Of a DNA stretch of 64,000 bases, positions 9,553 through 18,347 are shown piece by piece. Origin of the DNA: JAJFKX01 sp965230265 (GTDB lineage: Bacteria > Pseudomonadota > Gammaproteobacteria > Xanthomonadales > Wenzhouxiangellaceae); NCBI GenBank assembly GCA_965230265.1, contig OZ245999.1:1550001-1614000 (forward strand), written 5' to 3'. The notes under the pieces were generated by a model. The model saw only the letters and a program-made list of their open reading frames with translations, was not told where the DNA came from and did no database searches. The translations under genes were made by a program, and so were the position numbers. The stretch's first letter is position 1; each line of letters opens with the position of its first letter.

Positions 9553-10521
9553 TCAGCTCTGCCGGTTAATGAAAGTGCGCAGGTTAGCAGGTAATGGTGC
9601 ATTGACCAATAGATCATCAGATGGGTTCAATTCTTCCCGGTCCCATTGCAGATGATGTGCATGCAGAAACATTCTTTCTAAACCCATTGTCTGCTGATGT
9701 CTTAATACCTTTGGTTTTTGATACAGCGGGTCCCCTGCGATTGGTTGACCTATTGCCGCAGCATGTACGCGAATCTGATGAGTGCGACCAGTGATAGGTT
9801 CAGCTTCCACCAGCGTATAGTCCCGATACCTTTCCAGCACATTAAATTTCGTATGCGCTGACTTGCCCTCATCACTGACCACCATTCGTGAGCGCTTACC
9901 TTGGACACTTTTTATTAACGGCAAAGTCACCTCAAAAGCCTGTTGCTTGGTTTGACCGCACAGCAAAGCCATATAACGCTTGTGCATGCGATGCTCAATC
10001 AATGCCTGTTGTTGTTGCAACAATATTTCACGGTTAAACCCAATCAACAAACACCCGCTGGTTTCTCGATCCAAGCGGTGCGCCAAGGCAATGTCTGGAT
10101 ACTGTGGAAACAACACCCTAAGAATATCAATCACGCCAAAGTGCAAACCGCTACCCGCATGCACCGCCAAACCGGCAGGTTTGTCTAACACCAGTTGCTG
10201 ATCGTCCTGATACAGCAAAGCTGTACGGATACGATTGAGCCACTCTGACGGTATGCTGATCGGCATTTCGCTGGTTTTTTTAACCGGCGGCAGGCGCACT
10301 TCGTCACCATACTTCAAGCGCTGCATCGCCTTGGCCCGTTTGCCATTCACTCGCACTTGACCGGTGCGAATCAAACGGTATAACAAGCCACGTGGTAACC
10401 CTCCAAAGGCATGTTGTAGAAAGTTATCCAGGCGCTGACCCGCACGGGTGCGGTCCACCTGTACTTGCCGAACTTGTGTGTGCGTCGAGTTTTTATCCAT
10501 TAACCAATTGAATTTGTTCAT
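9553..10521 (-). CDS. rluC: 23S rRNA pseudouridine synthase RluC
   Basis: Enzyme of the RluA family converting specific uridines of 23S rRNA (positions 955, 2504 and 2580 in E. coli) to pseudouridine. The 322 residues contain an N-terminal S4 RNA-binding domain (about 25-80) and a catalytic domain with HRLDRETSG at 148-156, where Asp151 is the catalytic residue. GRTHQIRVHAAAIGQPIAGD is the conserved C-terminal motif. Start candidates are ATG 10521 and ATG 10500; neither has a strong Shine-Dalgarno sequence. It is divergent from rne, the classic rluC-rne arrangement, and ends only 6 nt before the lol permease gene. Confidence 0.92.
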   Translation of the reverse strand: MNKFNWLMDKNSTHTQVRQVQVDRTRAGQRLDNFLQHAFGGLPRGLLYRLIRTGQVRVNGKRAKAMQRLKYGDEVRLPPVKKTSEMPISIPSEWLNRIRTALLYQDDQQLVLDKPAGLAVHAGSGLHFGVIDILRVLFPQYPDIALAHRLDRETSGCLLIGFNREILLQQQQALIEHRMHKRYMALLCGQTKQQAFEVTLPLIKSVQGKRSRMVVSDEGKSAHTKFNVLERYRDYTLVEAEPITGRTHQIRVHAAAIGQPIAGDPLYQKPKVLRHQQTMGLERMFLHAHHLQWDREELNPSDDLLVNAPLPANLRTFINRQS

Positions 10522-10909
10522 TTTTTGCTGACAACAACATCAATGCAAAAACTTCAAGGACGTTGCCAGATTGCTATTAACTTGTTATCATCGCATGCAC
10601 GGTAGTTACCACCAAACCCGCCTTTTTGCAGTGTTTTCTTCACAAAAGCGATGAATCACTGCACAGTTGTGAATGATTCATGACACCAGCGGTCACAAAC
10701 TCTAGGTTACACCGTATTAAATAATCGTCTGATAGTACTACTATCGACACACTGAATTTAATGCCATCAAGTCTTTACCACTTGATGGCCTGTATGACAT
10801 CCCGGTATCACGCAATCTTACAGCAGATAACTGGAAGTTCGCAGCCTATTTTCACAAGCAATAAATTGGCGCGAAAACAGCGTCGCCTGGGATGGCGAGG
10901 AACAATACA
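10522..10909. promoter_or_regulatory. Divergent rluC/rne intergenic region with long rne leader
   Basis: This 388-nt stretch without a gene separates rluC (minus) from rne (plus). Most of it would be the rne 5' untranslated region if the promoter at 10563-10591 is used (leader about 310 nt). In E. coli the similarly long rne leader (361 nt) folds into hairpins through which RNase E controls its own mRNA. Several short inverted repeats are visible here, for example around 10640-10690 and 10755-10800, but I did not compute a fold. A promoter for rluC must also lie near the left end; I cannot define it. Confidence 0.55.
10563..10591 (+). promoter_or_regulatory. Predicted sigma-70 promoter for rne
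   Basis: A -35 hexamer TTGCCA (10563-10568) and a -10 hexamer TATCAT (10586-10591) are separated by exactly 17 nt. Each differs from consensus at one position. Transcription would start near 10598, about 310 nt before the rne start codon. Confidence 0.6.
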
Positions 10910-13642
10910 ATGAAACGTATGTTGATTAACGCAACTCAAGCGGAAGAGTTGCGTGTGGCTATCGCTGATGGCCAAAAACTGATTGATCTTGATCTAGAAA
11001 CCCCTGCTCACGAGCAAAAAAAAGCCAATGTATACAAAGCTCGTATTACCCGTGTAGAGCATAGCCTGGAAGCCTGTTTTGTTAATTATGGCAGCGAACG
11101 CCACGGCTTTTTACCATTCAAGGAAATCAACCCCAATGCCCTACCCTTGCCGCAAGGCACCAACCCCAATAATGTCAACCTGAAAGATGTTCTGCGCGAG
11201 GGGCAAGAATTAATTGTTCAGGTAGAAAAAGAAGAGCGAGGCACCAAAGGTGCAGCACTCAGCACTTATATCAGCCTGGCCGGACGTTACTCCGTATTAA
11301 TGCCCAACAGCCCTAAAAGCGGCGGTGTTTCGCGCCGTATAAGTGGTGAAGAGCGCGACCAAGTTCGTGCCATCATGGATCAGCTAACCATTCCCAAAGA
11401 TACTGGTTTGATTATCCGCACAGCCGGCGTTGGCCGAGACATCGAAGAGTTGCAATGGGATCTGGATTATCTGAAGCAGTTATGGGCTGCCATCGAAAAA
11501 GCGGCTGGTGAACATCAAGCGCCTTTTTTGATCTATCAGGAAAGCAACCTGATTATCCGGGCATTACGCGATTATCTGCGCGATGACATTAATGAAATTT
11601 TGATTGATGACGAAAACGTCTACCAAAGTGCGCTGGAATTCATGCAATTGGTGATGCCTTATAACCTGCGTAAGCTGAAACAGTATAAAAACGAAACACC
11701 TTTATTCACCCGTTACCAAATTGAAAGCCAAATCGAAACGGCTTTTGCACGTGAAGTAACCTTACCATCCGGTGGTTCTCTGGTGATTGATCATACAGAG
11801 GCAATGTTGTCTATTGATATCAACTCAGCACGTGCCACCAAGGGTGCAGATATCGAAGAGACCGCATTTCAAACCAACCTGGAAGCCTCTGACGAAATTG
11901 CCAGACAGCTACGCATTCGTGACTTAGGCGGCCTGGTCGTCATTGACTTTATTGACATGCTCAACCGCGGCAATCAGCGCAAAGTCGAGGAACGTTTGCG
12001 CGATGCCTTAAGTCATGACCGCGCACGAATTCAAACGGGCCGAATTTCCAAATTTGGGTTATTGGAAATGTCACGTCAGCGGATGCGACCATCGATTGGT
12101 GAATCCAGTTACCAGGTCTGCCCTCGCTGTATTGGCCATGGCAGTATTCGCAGCGTTGAATCACTGGCATTGTCTATGATTCGCCTGATTGAAGAAGAAG
12201 CGATCAAAGACCACACTGGTCAGATTCTTGCACAGGCCCCAACAAAGGTGGCTAACTTTTTGCATAACGAAAAACGCGAAGCCATCAGTTCCATCGAAAA
12301 AAGACATGACGTACCTATCCTGGTATTGGCTAACCCGGATATGCAAACACCGCGTTTTGAAATTAAGCGTTTACGAAAAGCCGAAGTCAGCACCGACCCC
12401 AGCTATCTGCAAATTAACCTGGACGAAGGTGAGGTGGTCGCCAGTGAAACCACCAAGTCAGTTGCTGCCGCAGAAAAACCGGCCGTCAGCGGTGTACGCC
12501 CGAGCGGCCCCGCACCGCGAAAGCATACCGCCAAGAAAAGCTGGTGGAGCTCGATTCTCGCGTTCTTTACAGGTAACACAGCCAGTGAAGAAAAACCACG
12601 GCGTAACAAGCAAAAACCCAAGCGCAAAAAAGCAGACAAAACCAACAAAAGGCAAAACCAACAGAGCCGACACAACAATGGTGCTAAAAAAACCACCAAA
12701 CGTACCAATCAACGAAAGAAAACAAGCAAAAAAACAGCGCATAAGAAAGCGCATAAAAAAGCTGCCAAAAAGCAAGCCAAAAAACATAATCAAGCTCAAA
12801 GTCAGGCTCAGAACAAGCCGGGTAATGGCAGTGCTACTGATGGCAACAAGAGCACTCCACGCCGCCGTGGCAAACGCGGCGGGCGTAAGCGCCGTTCGCG
12901 TCAACAACAGCCGCAACAGCAAAACCAGGCTGGCAACCAGCAACAAAAAACCAGTCACAACAATGACCAACCTGGCGGTAATAAAAATGCTGCCAACCAA
13001 GCAAATAGTGCCACTACTGCCAAGCCTCAACAACCTCAGCAGGCTAAGCAGCAGGCCAATAGCCATGAACAACAGCCACAAGCTAACAGCAACCGGACAA
13101 ATGATGCCCCAGCGAAACCTAAATCACAGGATAAGCAGGCCCCATCGACTGCAAGCCAGCCTGTGAATGGCCCGGCAAACCCGGCTCCGACGAGTAACAA
13201 TAAACCTGTCAATCAGCCTAAACCGGCTGCTGAAGCTCGGCCGAAAACCCAAACGCCGGAACAAAACAATACCCAGCCGGTTCAGACTCAGTTAGACACT
13301 CGTCCAGCCGCCATAGATAAACCGCGCAAGTCATCGCAACAACCAGCCGAGACAAAGCCCAATCAAGCCAGCGGCCATCAAACTGACCGGGCAAACCAGG
13401 CTGCAAGCGACAGTGCTAAGCCCGCGCAGTCCACTACACAAACAGCCAAGCCCGCACCTACAGCACCCGCACAAAAGCCAGCCGGTGAGGTCAAGTCGGA
13501 TGGGCCAAGTGCTAAGCCAGAGGCTGTAAAAGGCCTGTATAGCCTAGGGGAGTCTTCTGCGGCAAAACCAGGCAAATCTTCGGCTGCTGGAACACCTCCG
13601 AGCAGCGGCAACACACCTGAGCGAAGCGGTACTGAAGGCTAA
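10910..13642 (+). CDS. rne: Ribonuclease E
   Basis: Essential endoribonuclease for mRNA decay and rRNA/tRNA processing, and scaffold of the degradosome. I chose ATG 10910 (910 residues), with GAGG 9 nt upstream. That start puts the catalytic aspartates at Asp303 and Asp346 and the Zn-link CPRC at Cys404 and Cys407, the same numbers as in E. coli. An S1 domain occupies about 36-120. The amphipathic segment SWWSSILAFFTGN (about 544-556) corresponds to the membrane-anchoring segment A. The C-terminal 350 residues are low-complexity, first Lys/Arg-rich and then Gln/Asn/Pro/Ala-rich. This disordered, RNA- and partner-binding tail is expected to diverge. An upstream in-frame ATG at 10892 is less likely. 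Confidence 0.96.
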   Translation: MKRMLINATQAEELRVAIADGQKLIDLDLETPAHEQKKANVYKARITRVEHSLEACFVNYGSERHGFLPFKEINPNALPLPQGTNPNNVNLKDVLREGQELIVQVEKEERGTKGAALSTYISLAGRYSVLMPNSPKSGGVSRRISGEERDQVRAIMDQLTIPKDTGLIIRTAGVGRDIEELQWDLDYLKQLWAAIEKAAGEHQAPFLIYQESNLIIRALRDYLRDDINEILIDDENVYQSALEFMQLVMPYNLRKLKQYKNETPLFTRYQIESQIETAFAREVTLPSGGSLVIDHTEAMLSIDINSARATKGADIEETAFQTNLEASDEIARQLRIRDLGGLVVIDFIDMLNRGNQRKVEERLRDALSHDRARIQTGRISKFGLLEMSRQRMRPSIGESSYQVCPRCIGHGSIRSVESLALSMIRLIEEEAIKDHTGQILAQAPTKVANFLHNEKREAISSIEKRHDVPILVLANPDMQTPRFEIKRLRKAEVSTDPSYLQINLDEGEVVASETTKSVAAAEKPAVSGVRPSGPAPRKHTAKKSWWSSILAFFTGNTASEEKPRRNKQKPKRKKADKTNKRQNQQSRHNNGAKKTTKRTNQRKKTSKKTAHKKAHKKAAKKQAKKHNQAQSQAQNKPGNGSATDGNKSTPRRRGKRGGRKRRSRQQQPQQQNQAGNQQQKTSHNNDQPGGNKNAANQANSATTAKPQQPQQAKQQANSHEQQPQANSNRTNDAPAKPKSQDKQAPSTASQPVNGPANPAPTSNNKPVNQPKPAAEARPKTQTPEQNNTQPVQTQLDTRPAAIDKPRKSSQQPAETKPNQASGHQTDRANQAASDSAKPAQSTTQTAKPAPTAPAQKPAGEVKSDGPSAKPEAVKGLYSLGESSAAKPGKSSAAGTPPSSGNTPERSGTEG

Positions 13643-13742
13643 TCCGGGTATTCACGGCCATTGACCGGCCAGAACAGTTAGGGCGATATCAATTGTCCAA
13701 AAAGCAGACCGTCGTCTTTGACCTCGGTCTTAGGGCCTAGCG

Positions 13743-14384
13743 TTATTCTCTATCCTCCAACAAGCCATGCTCTAGTGCCAAACGGGTCAATGAAACCTCA
13801 TTCATCACACCCAACTTTTCATAAACTCGGTATTTATAAGTTGCTACCGTTTTAGGACTGAGACTCAGTGCATCGGCGATATCCTGCATAGCCATGCCTT
13901 GAATCAGCATCAGCACAACTTCCATCTCGCGGGCCGATAAATCTTCAAATGGCGAACCTTTCGAGCCAGGCAGCATCGCTATAGCCAATTGTTGAGCAAT
14001 TTCACTGCCGATATAGCGCTGCCCGGCACTGACCTTGCGAATGGCATTTTGTAACTCTTCAGCCGCACAGGATTTGGTCAGATAACCACTGGCACCTGCT
14101 TCAAGCAAGCGAGAAGGATAAGGCTCCTTGGCATGCGCAGTCAGAATAATCACCCGAATATCTTTATGATGCTTATGCAAACGATCACAAACTTCAAAAC
14201 CCGACAAGCCCGGCATACTAATATCCAGCAGCATCACATCCGGGTCACAACTGCGCACTTCACGTAAAGCATCCTCACCGGAAGCGGCTTCAGCAATCAC
14301 TTCAACATCAGCACATTGCGACAATATATGCCGCAAACCGGTGCGAACTAAATCATGATCGTCAACGATCATCACCTTGATCAT
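13743..14384 (-). CDS. LuxR-family response regulator, GacA/UvrY type
   Basis: Two-component regulator of 213 residues. The receiver domain (about 1-118) has the acidic pocket Asp8/Asp9, phospho-acceptor Asp54 (LLDISMPG), Thr82 and Lys104. A LuxR helix-turn-helix covers about 148-206 (LSAREMEVVLMLIQG, LSPKTVATYKYRVYEKLG). Sequence and length fit UvrY/GacA, which with BarA/GacS activates small RNAs that titrate CsrA/RsmA and so controls secretion, motility and carbon storage. The usual neighbour uvrC is absent; the gene is convergent with rne. GGGAG lies 5 nt before the start at 14384. A different NarL-family regulator remains possible. Confidence 0.85.
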   Translation of the reverse strand: MIKVMIVDDHDLVRTGLRHILSQCADVEVIAEAASGEDALREVRSCDPDVMLLDISMPGLSGFEVCDRLHKHHKDIRVIILTAHAKEPYPSRLLEAGASGYLTKSCAAEELQNAIRKVSAGQRYIGSEIAQQLAIAMLPGSKGSPFEDLSAREMEVVLMLIQGMAMQDIADALSLSPKTVATYKYRVYEKLGVMNEVSLTRLALEHGLLEDRE

Positions 14385-14637
14385 ATACTCTCCCTGGAAA
14401 ATAACTGAGGGTCTTCAGGCTGGTATTAGCCATTGCTAACTGCAGATTAACAAGTTTTTATATTCCAGAGCAAACCATAAGTGTTGAGCGCTATTCGTGA
14501 GCGCAGCGCCAAGTATGGGCAATACTTTCATATTCATCGCCTGCCCTTTAACACACAATTATGTCTAAAATTCATACTGTGCATGCCTCAACAGAGCATC
14601 TTTAGGTACTTTTTCTGATAAAACATGGCATTGTGTG

Positions 14638-14666
14638 TTGGCAACAGGCGATGAATTCGCTAGACT
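14638..14666 (+). promoter_or_regulatory. Predicted tRNA-Ser promoter with GC-rich discriminator
   Basis: TTGGCA (14638-14643) and TAGACT (14661-14666) are spaced by 17 nt. The bases after the -10 box (TGCGCGCC) form a G+C-rich discriminator, as in stable-RNA promoters under stringent (ppGpp) control. The remaining 14385-14637, upstream of the response-regulator gene, shows no other feature I can support. Confidence 0.5.
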
Positions 14667-14689
14667 TGCGCGCCTACCCCAAAGTTACC

Positions 14690-14780
14690 GGAGAGGTGGC
14701 AGAGCGGTTGAATGCACTGGTCTTGAAAACCAGCAAGGGTTAATAGCCCTTCGTGGGTTCGAATCCCACCCTCTCCGCCA
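14690..14780 (+). tRNA. tRNA-Ser (anticodon UGA)
   Basis: The 91-nt sequence folds as a class II tRNA. The acceptor arm is GGAGAGG (14690-14696) with CCTCTCC (14770-14776). The anticodon stem CTGGT/ACCAG encloses the loop CTTGAAA with anticodon TGA. A long variable arm and the T-arm GTGGGTTCGAATCCCAC follow. The 3' end GCCA means CCA is encoded. It reads UCA and other UCN codons. An intrinsic terminator follows directly. Confidence 0.97.
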
Positions 14781-14784
14781 AACA

Positions 14785-14808
14785 AAAGCCCGCATCAGCG
14801 GGCTTTTT
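14785..14808 (+). terminator. Intrinsic terminator after tRNA-Ser
   Basis: AAAGCCCGC and GCGGGCTTT form a perfect stem around the loop ATCA, followed by a T run. It ends the tRNA transcript 5 nt after the encoded CCA. Confidence 0.9.
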
Positions 14809-14903
14809 ATATATTTATTGTGGTGAATCAAAACCCAGCTTAGATTTACCTGATCATCAAAACCACCTGTCGAAGTGATTTAGCCACGAACGCTCGGTTA
14901 TGG

Positions 14904-15329
14904 CTATGAGCCTTTCGAAACACAGCCTATGCGTTTGCGACGGTTCGAAGCCCACCGGACAATATGAGAAAAAGCCAGAATTAATGCACCGACAACCGTC
15001 AATGGCGTTTCAAAATCGTGTAGTGATTCCACAAAAGCTGCACATATCAGCAGAATAAGACCAACCGAAGCAGCAATACAAAAAGCGACTCTTTCTCTGG
15101 CTCTTAAGCTGGACGCAATGGCATAACCGGATATTGGCAGTGTTGCTAAAACTGCCAATCGGTGTGCCCACTCATTTTCAAACCAGGCGATACCTACAGG
15201 CAATATCGCTCCCAATACCGGTATAGCCAGGCAATGGATCAAACACAACGTTGAAAAGCTGACGGCAGAGACGTCTATTAGCGTCGAGCTGGAGCTGATC
15301 AGCTTTGACTCATGCTGGTTAGTATTCAT
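14904..15329 (-). CDS. MerC-superfamily small membrane protein
   Basis: The 141 residues carry four predicted membrane helices (about 20-45, 53-70, 78-100, 106-125). The family signature FSTLCLIHCLAIPVLGA near residue 27 has two cysteines spaced CxxxC in helix 1, the metal-binding element of MerC-type proteins. MerC itself imports Hg(II), but most chromosomal homologues lie near TonB-dependent receptors or other metal genes. No mer gene is nearby. It follows the DUF4198 gene by 115 nt on the same strand, downstream of a Zur-like operator, so zinc handling is a better guess than mercury resistance. Confidence 0.75.
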   Translation of the reverse strand: MNTNQHESKLISSSSTLIDVSAVSFSTLCLIHCLAIPVLGAILPVGIAWFENEWAHRLAVLATLPISGYAIASSLRARERVAFCIAASVGLILLICAAFVESLHDFETPLTVVGALILAFSHIVRWASNRRKRIGCVSKGS

Positions 15330-15444
15330 AACATCAAATGTCGATAACGTTCAGTCGAGAAGCGTGGCTTTTACCGGAGACACATTCGGTATAAGCCAGC
15401 TCCAAATCAATACAACGCCAAGTTGCAGCCAAAACCCTGTGCTA

Positions 15445-16272
15445 TCAATCTTCGCTCGTCGCATTATTCTCAACCCTCTGCTCAATCATTAAAGAATAGC
15501 TGTGACGATAGCCATCTGTACTGGCCCCTTCCGGGTAGGCACCCTCAGTATTGGTTTCCAATAAAAAACGGCCATGTGGTGAAATCTCAAGCTCACATAG
15601 ACCGTTCACATCGGTCGAACATGTCGCAAAAGCATCGTGCCCTTCACTGTGCTCAGAAAACGCACGAACCTCTTGGTTCTGCAAAGGCTTCCCAAAAGCC
15701 AACACTCGAACCCGGGTCTTTTTACCTGCTCTTAAGTCATTTGGGTGATCCTCCAACAAAATTTCCAAAGGGTCGCCCGTGCCAGCCAGCAATGACTCGC
15801 TCATCGACCCCAATGTCACATAAAATACCGACTTGTTAAAATAGACAGTGGATCTGAGAATTTCATAACCTGCAAAATCTGCACGTGTACCTGGCTGCCA
15901 TCTGTTTTCCCCATCAACTTTTATTTGAGTCCATGGCATCAGATTTTCGATTGCTTCAATTCGATAGGTACCTGGATCGGTAAGCTCTATCTCACCAACG
16001 GTGCGTGTCCTCCCCAGAAACAAAGACGGCACATTTGTTCTGAGCCCGTCTGGACCCACAACCCACCAGTTGTAATAGTTTCCAGGCCCTGAGCTGGCTT
16101 GAAACCGCTGATCTCCAAATGTGTGATCGAAACTTAACCAGGCACTTTCGCCTGGCTTAAAAAAAAAGTTAGGCGAAAGCCACTGCTGATGTGCCTGAGC
16201 CGGAACTGCAACGGAAAGTATGCCAACGGCAGCAGCTGCCAACCCATAGAGCCTTGTTGCTGTTGTTATCAT
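15445..16272 (-). CDS. DUF4198 family periplasmic protein
   Basis: Exported 275-residue protein. The signal peptide spans about 1-27 (PAQA-HQQW), so the mature protein begins with His-Gln-Gln-Trp, typical of DUF4198, where the N-terminal histidine may bind metal. The rest is beta-rich with two Ig-like parts (about 28-135 and 170-265). The family is annotated as related to nickel-uptake components and often sits beside TonB-dependent metal receptors. The start has no strong Shine-Dalgarno sequence, but the signal peptide supports it. A Zur-like palindrome 43 bp upstream covers the probable -10 box, suggesting derepression under zinc shortage. Confidence 0.75.
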   Translation of the reverse strand: MITTATRLYGLAAAAVGILSVAVPAQAHQQWLSPNFFFKPGESAWLSFDHTFGDQRFQASSGPGNYYNWWVVGPDGLRTNVPSLFLGRTRTVGEIELTDPGTYRIEAIENLMPWTQIKVDGENRWQPGTRADFAGYEILRSTVYFNKSVFYVTLGSMSESLLAGTGDPLEILLEDHPNDLRAGKKTRVRVLAFGKPLQNQEVRAFSEHSEGHDAFATCSTDVNGLCELEISPHGRFLLETNTEGAYPEGASTDGYRHSYSLMIEQRVENNATSED

Positions 16273-16314
16273 TTCACTGACTGCCTAATCTTTGCTTATC
16301 CTTTAACACCAAGG

Positions 16315-16331
16315 ATGTTATAACATAACAT
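16315..16331 (-). promoter_or_regulatory. Zur-like operator over the DUF4198-MerC promoter
   Basis: A perfect 7-3-7 palindrome, ATGTTAT-AAC-ATAACAT, differs at one base from the core of the gammaproteobacterial Zur box (TGTTATAnTATAACA). On the minus strand it overlaps a plausible -10 (TATAAC, 16322-16317), with a -35-like TTGCAG (16346-16341) 18 nt upstream. Binding here would block RNA polymerase, the expected mode of zinc-dependent repression. Confidence 0.65.
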
Positions 16332-16683
16332 TTTAATAGTCTGCAAGAAATAACCACCATAAGTACTCCAGTGTTCAATAAAAGCGATGCAGAACTTCTG
16401 CCGTTATTTCATCAGAAACACGGCTCATGGATCGCTCATCTGCGGGCAATCAAGCCGTGTCGATCAATAGGCCCAACACCATCAGAATGAAATAAGGTGA
16501 TTCCTACAAGAAACTAAAATGTCGACAACTATTCCAGCAATAAATAAACGCACCCGAAAACTGCTCAAAAAGTTTAGCCAACAAAACTCTGGCCTTGATA
16601 GAATATAGTATTGGATTAAATGCAAGCTCAAAAACAGTTGTATTTATTGCAAACATTCATCTGCTTTCAACATTGAGCCAAAT
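16332..16683. other. Intergenic region, no gene seen
   Basis: Apart from the -35-like element of the DUF4198 promoter at its left end, these 352 nt between divergent genes show no convincing coding sequence, RNA or repeat. The promoter of the MmcQ/YjbR-family gene should lie toward the right end, in the AT-rich part after 16580. Confidence 0.5.
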
Positions 16684-17073
16684 ATGACGCGTAAAAAATA
16701 CCTATGCCCCAAGGGTGTAGAACTCATCAAAGCTCACGCATTAAGTCTGCCAGAAGCTATCGAGGAACACCCCTGGGATCACGATGCCATTAAGGTTCGT
16801 AAGAAGACCTTTGTTTTCTTATCGGGCAAACAACGGACTGATGGTGGTTTTTCTATGTCGGTCAAGTTACCAGAGTCGGCTGAAATGGTATTGATGATGC
16901 CCTTTACCAAACCCACAGGCTATGGACTTGGCAAAAGCAACTGGATTACAGCAGAGTTTGTTAAAGGTGAGGACCTACCGGTGGATATGCTAAATGCATG
17001 GATTACCGAGAGTTATCGCGCAATCGCCCCAAAAACCTTAAGCAAGCAGCTTGATCACTCATCACAAACATGA
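16684..17073 (+). CDS. MmcQ/YjbR family protein
   Basis: Cytosolic 129-residue protein of the MmcQ/YjbR family, a small CyaY-like fold sometimes described as DNA-binding but without an established function. Family features are the N-terminal PEAIEEHPWDHDAIKVRKKTF block, the central SVKLP strand, and the motif GYGLGKSNWITAEF before the last helix. Length is typical. It is a lone gene; the next gene in the same direction begins 120 nt later. Confidence 0.8.
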   Translation: MTRKKYLCPKGVELIKAHALSLPEAIEEHPWDHDAIKVRKKTFVFLSGKQRTDGGFSMSVKLPESAEMVLMMPFTKPTGYGLGKSNWITAEFVKGEDLPVDMLNAWITESYRAIAPKTLSKQLDHSSQT

Positions 17074-17193
17074 CTTTCTACCTATTGATTATGCTGCCCA
17101 AATCACCAATTTTGGAACCGATAAGATGCTTCTGCACTCCAACGCTTAACGCGTTAGAATAGAGCCATAAAGACACCTTTTGGAGATAGTTAA

Positions 17194-17886
17194 ATGGATA
17201 AACCTGTTGTCCGCCAATACTCACAAACCGGCACTCATGTGCAGGATGTTTTATCCACCGCTGCTGCTAACAAGGTGTTACGAAACACCTATACGCTGCT
17301 GTCGATCACGCTGTTATTCAGTGGCATTATGGCTTGGGTGGCAGCCGCCAATAACTGGCCCTACCTTGGTCCATGGGTAACATTGGGCGGGTACTTTGCG
17401 CTGCTGTTTCTGACCACATCACTGCGTAACAGCGCTTGGGGATTGCTTTCCATTTTTGCCTTGACTGGTTTTATGGGAGCAACACTGGGACCCGTTATCA
17501 GTGCCTACACAAATTTTTACAGCAACGGTTCTCAACTGGTCATGATGGCCATGGGCGGTACCGGTATTGTGTTCCTGGGTATGTCGGGTCTGGCATTGGT
17601 CAGCAAGCGTGACTTCAGTTGGCTGGGCAAATTCCTATTCGTTGGTATTTTGGTGGCTTTCGTCGCGGGCCTGGGGGCTCTGTTTTTTGATATGCCAGCC
17701 CTTTCTCTGGCGGTATCCAGTGCATTTATCCTGTTAATGGCCGGGCTGATTCTCTATCAGACACAAGCCATTATTCGTGGTGGGGAAACCAACTACATTA
17801 TGGCCACCATTACGCTATTTGTGGCCATCTACAATCTATTCACTAGCTTGCTGCACCTTCTTGGCTTTTTCGGCGGCGATGATTAA
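17194..17886 (+). CDS. Bax inhibitor-1/YccA family inner-membrane protein
   Basis: The 230 residues have seven predicted membrane helices after a short cytoplasmic N-terminus (first helix about 35-55), as in the BI-1/TMBIM family. E. coli YccA binds FtsH and limits degradation of jammed SecY. The conserved ending IYNLFTSLLHLLGFFGGDD is very close to that of YccA proteins. GGAG precedes the ATG at suitable distance. A strong terminator follows, so the gene is probably monocistronic. Confidence 0.9.
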   Translation: MDKPVVRQYSQTGTHVQDVLSTAAANKVLRNTYTLLSITLLFSGIMAWVAAANNWPYLGPWVTLGGYFALLFLTTSLRNSAWGLLSIFALTGFMGATLGPVISAYTNFYSNGSQLVMMAMGGTGIVFLGMSGLALVSKRDFSWLGKFLFVGILVAFVAGLGALFFDMPALSLAVSSAFILLMAGLILYQTQAIIRGGETNYIMATITLFVAIYNLFTSLLHLLGFFGGDD

Positions 17887-17902
17887 ACCACCATGGCAAC
17901 AC

Positions 17903-17936
17903 TATGAAAAAGGCCGCTAACGCGGCCTTTTTCATA
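17903..17936. terminator. Intrinsic terminator after yccA-like gene (symmetrical)
   Basis: Perfect 15-bp stem (17903-17917 with 17922-17936) around the loop TAAC. The stem is GC-rich at the loop (GGCCGC) and A-rich/T-rich on its outer flanks, so it could act in both directions. Confidence 0.9.
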
Positions 17937-18003
17937 CTTTAGCAACCTGCCTCTGTTAATATATGCGGTCAAGAATATTGCTCGAAAATAACAAGGATTT
18001 GCC

Positions 18004-18300
18004 ATGAACAAGCCAACCTTAAAACATCTGATGTTTGGTCTTCTGCTAAGCGGGCTTGCTGCCCCTGTTACAGCAGAGGTCTTATTGATTGATGAGGTCA
18101 TTGCCAGTAAATCCATGGGCCTGCCGGATAATGGCCTGAGCATGGAGGCTGTAGAGAGCCGCTGGGGGGCACCTCAACAACGCTTAGCTGCCGTCGGAGA
18201 ACCGCCGATTACTCGCTGGGAATACCCGGATTACAGTGTCTATTTTGAGCATAACCTGGTCATTACCAGCGTGTTGAACAGCGGCGCCGTTATTCAATAA
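18004..18300 (+). CDS. Small exported protein of unknown function
   Basis: A 98-residue protein with a signal peptide (about 1-24, ending VTA). The short mature domain contains LPDNGLSMEAVESRWGAP and ITRWEYPDYSVYFEHN. The 'G-x-s-M-x-x-V-x-x-x-x-G-x-P' pattern resembles the hinge motif of SmpA/BamE-like folds, so a small BamE-type domain is conceivable but unproven. AAGGA before ATG 18004 supports the start. It lies 48 nt upstream of the TraB-like gene and may share its transcript. Confidence 0.6.
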   Translation: MNKPTLKHLMFGLLLSGLAAPVTAEVLLIDEVIASKSMGLPDNGLSMEAVESRWGAPQQRLAAVGEPPITRWEYPDYSVYFEHNLVITSVLNSGAVIQ

Positions 18301-18347
18301 TTTTTAACTCCAATATGTCTTAACCAGCGATAGCTGGCGTTATCGCT

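Noticed and set aside
12189..13166. A 325-codon plus-strand frame inside rne, and antisense frames over the same area.
   Set aside because: It overlaps the low-complexity Lys/Gln/Pro tail of RNase E, whose A- and C-rich codons leave other frames open; no ribosome-binding site or domain.
16315..16331. The palindrome before the DUF4198 gene as a Fur box.
   Set aside because: The spacing and bases (TGTTATAACATAACA) match the Zur core, not the GATAATGAT-type Fur repeats.
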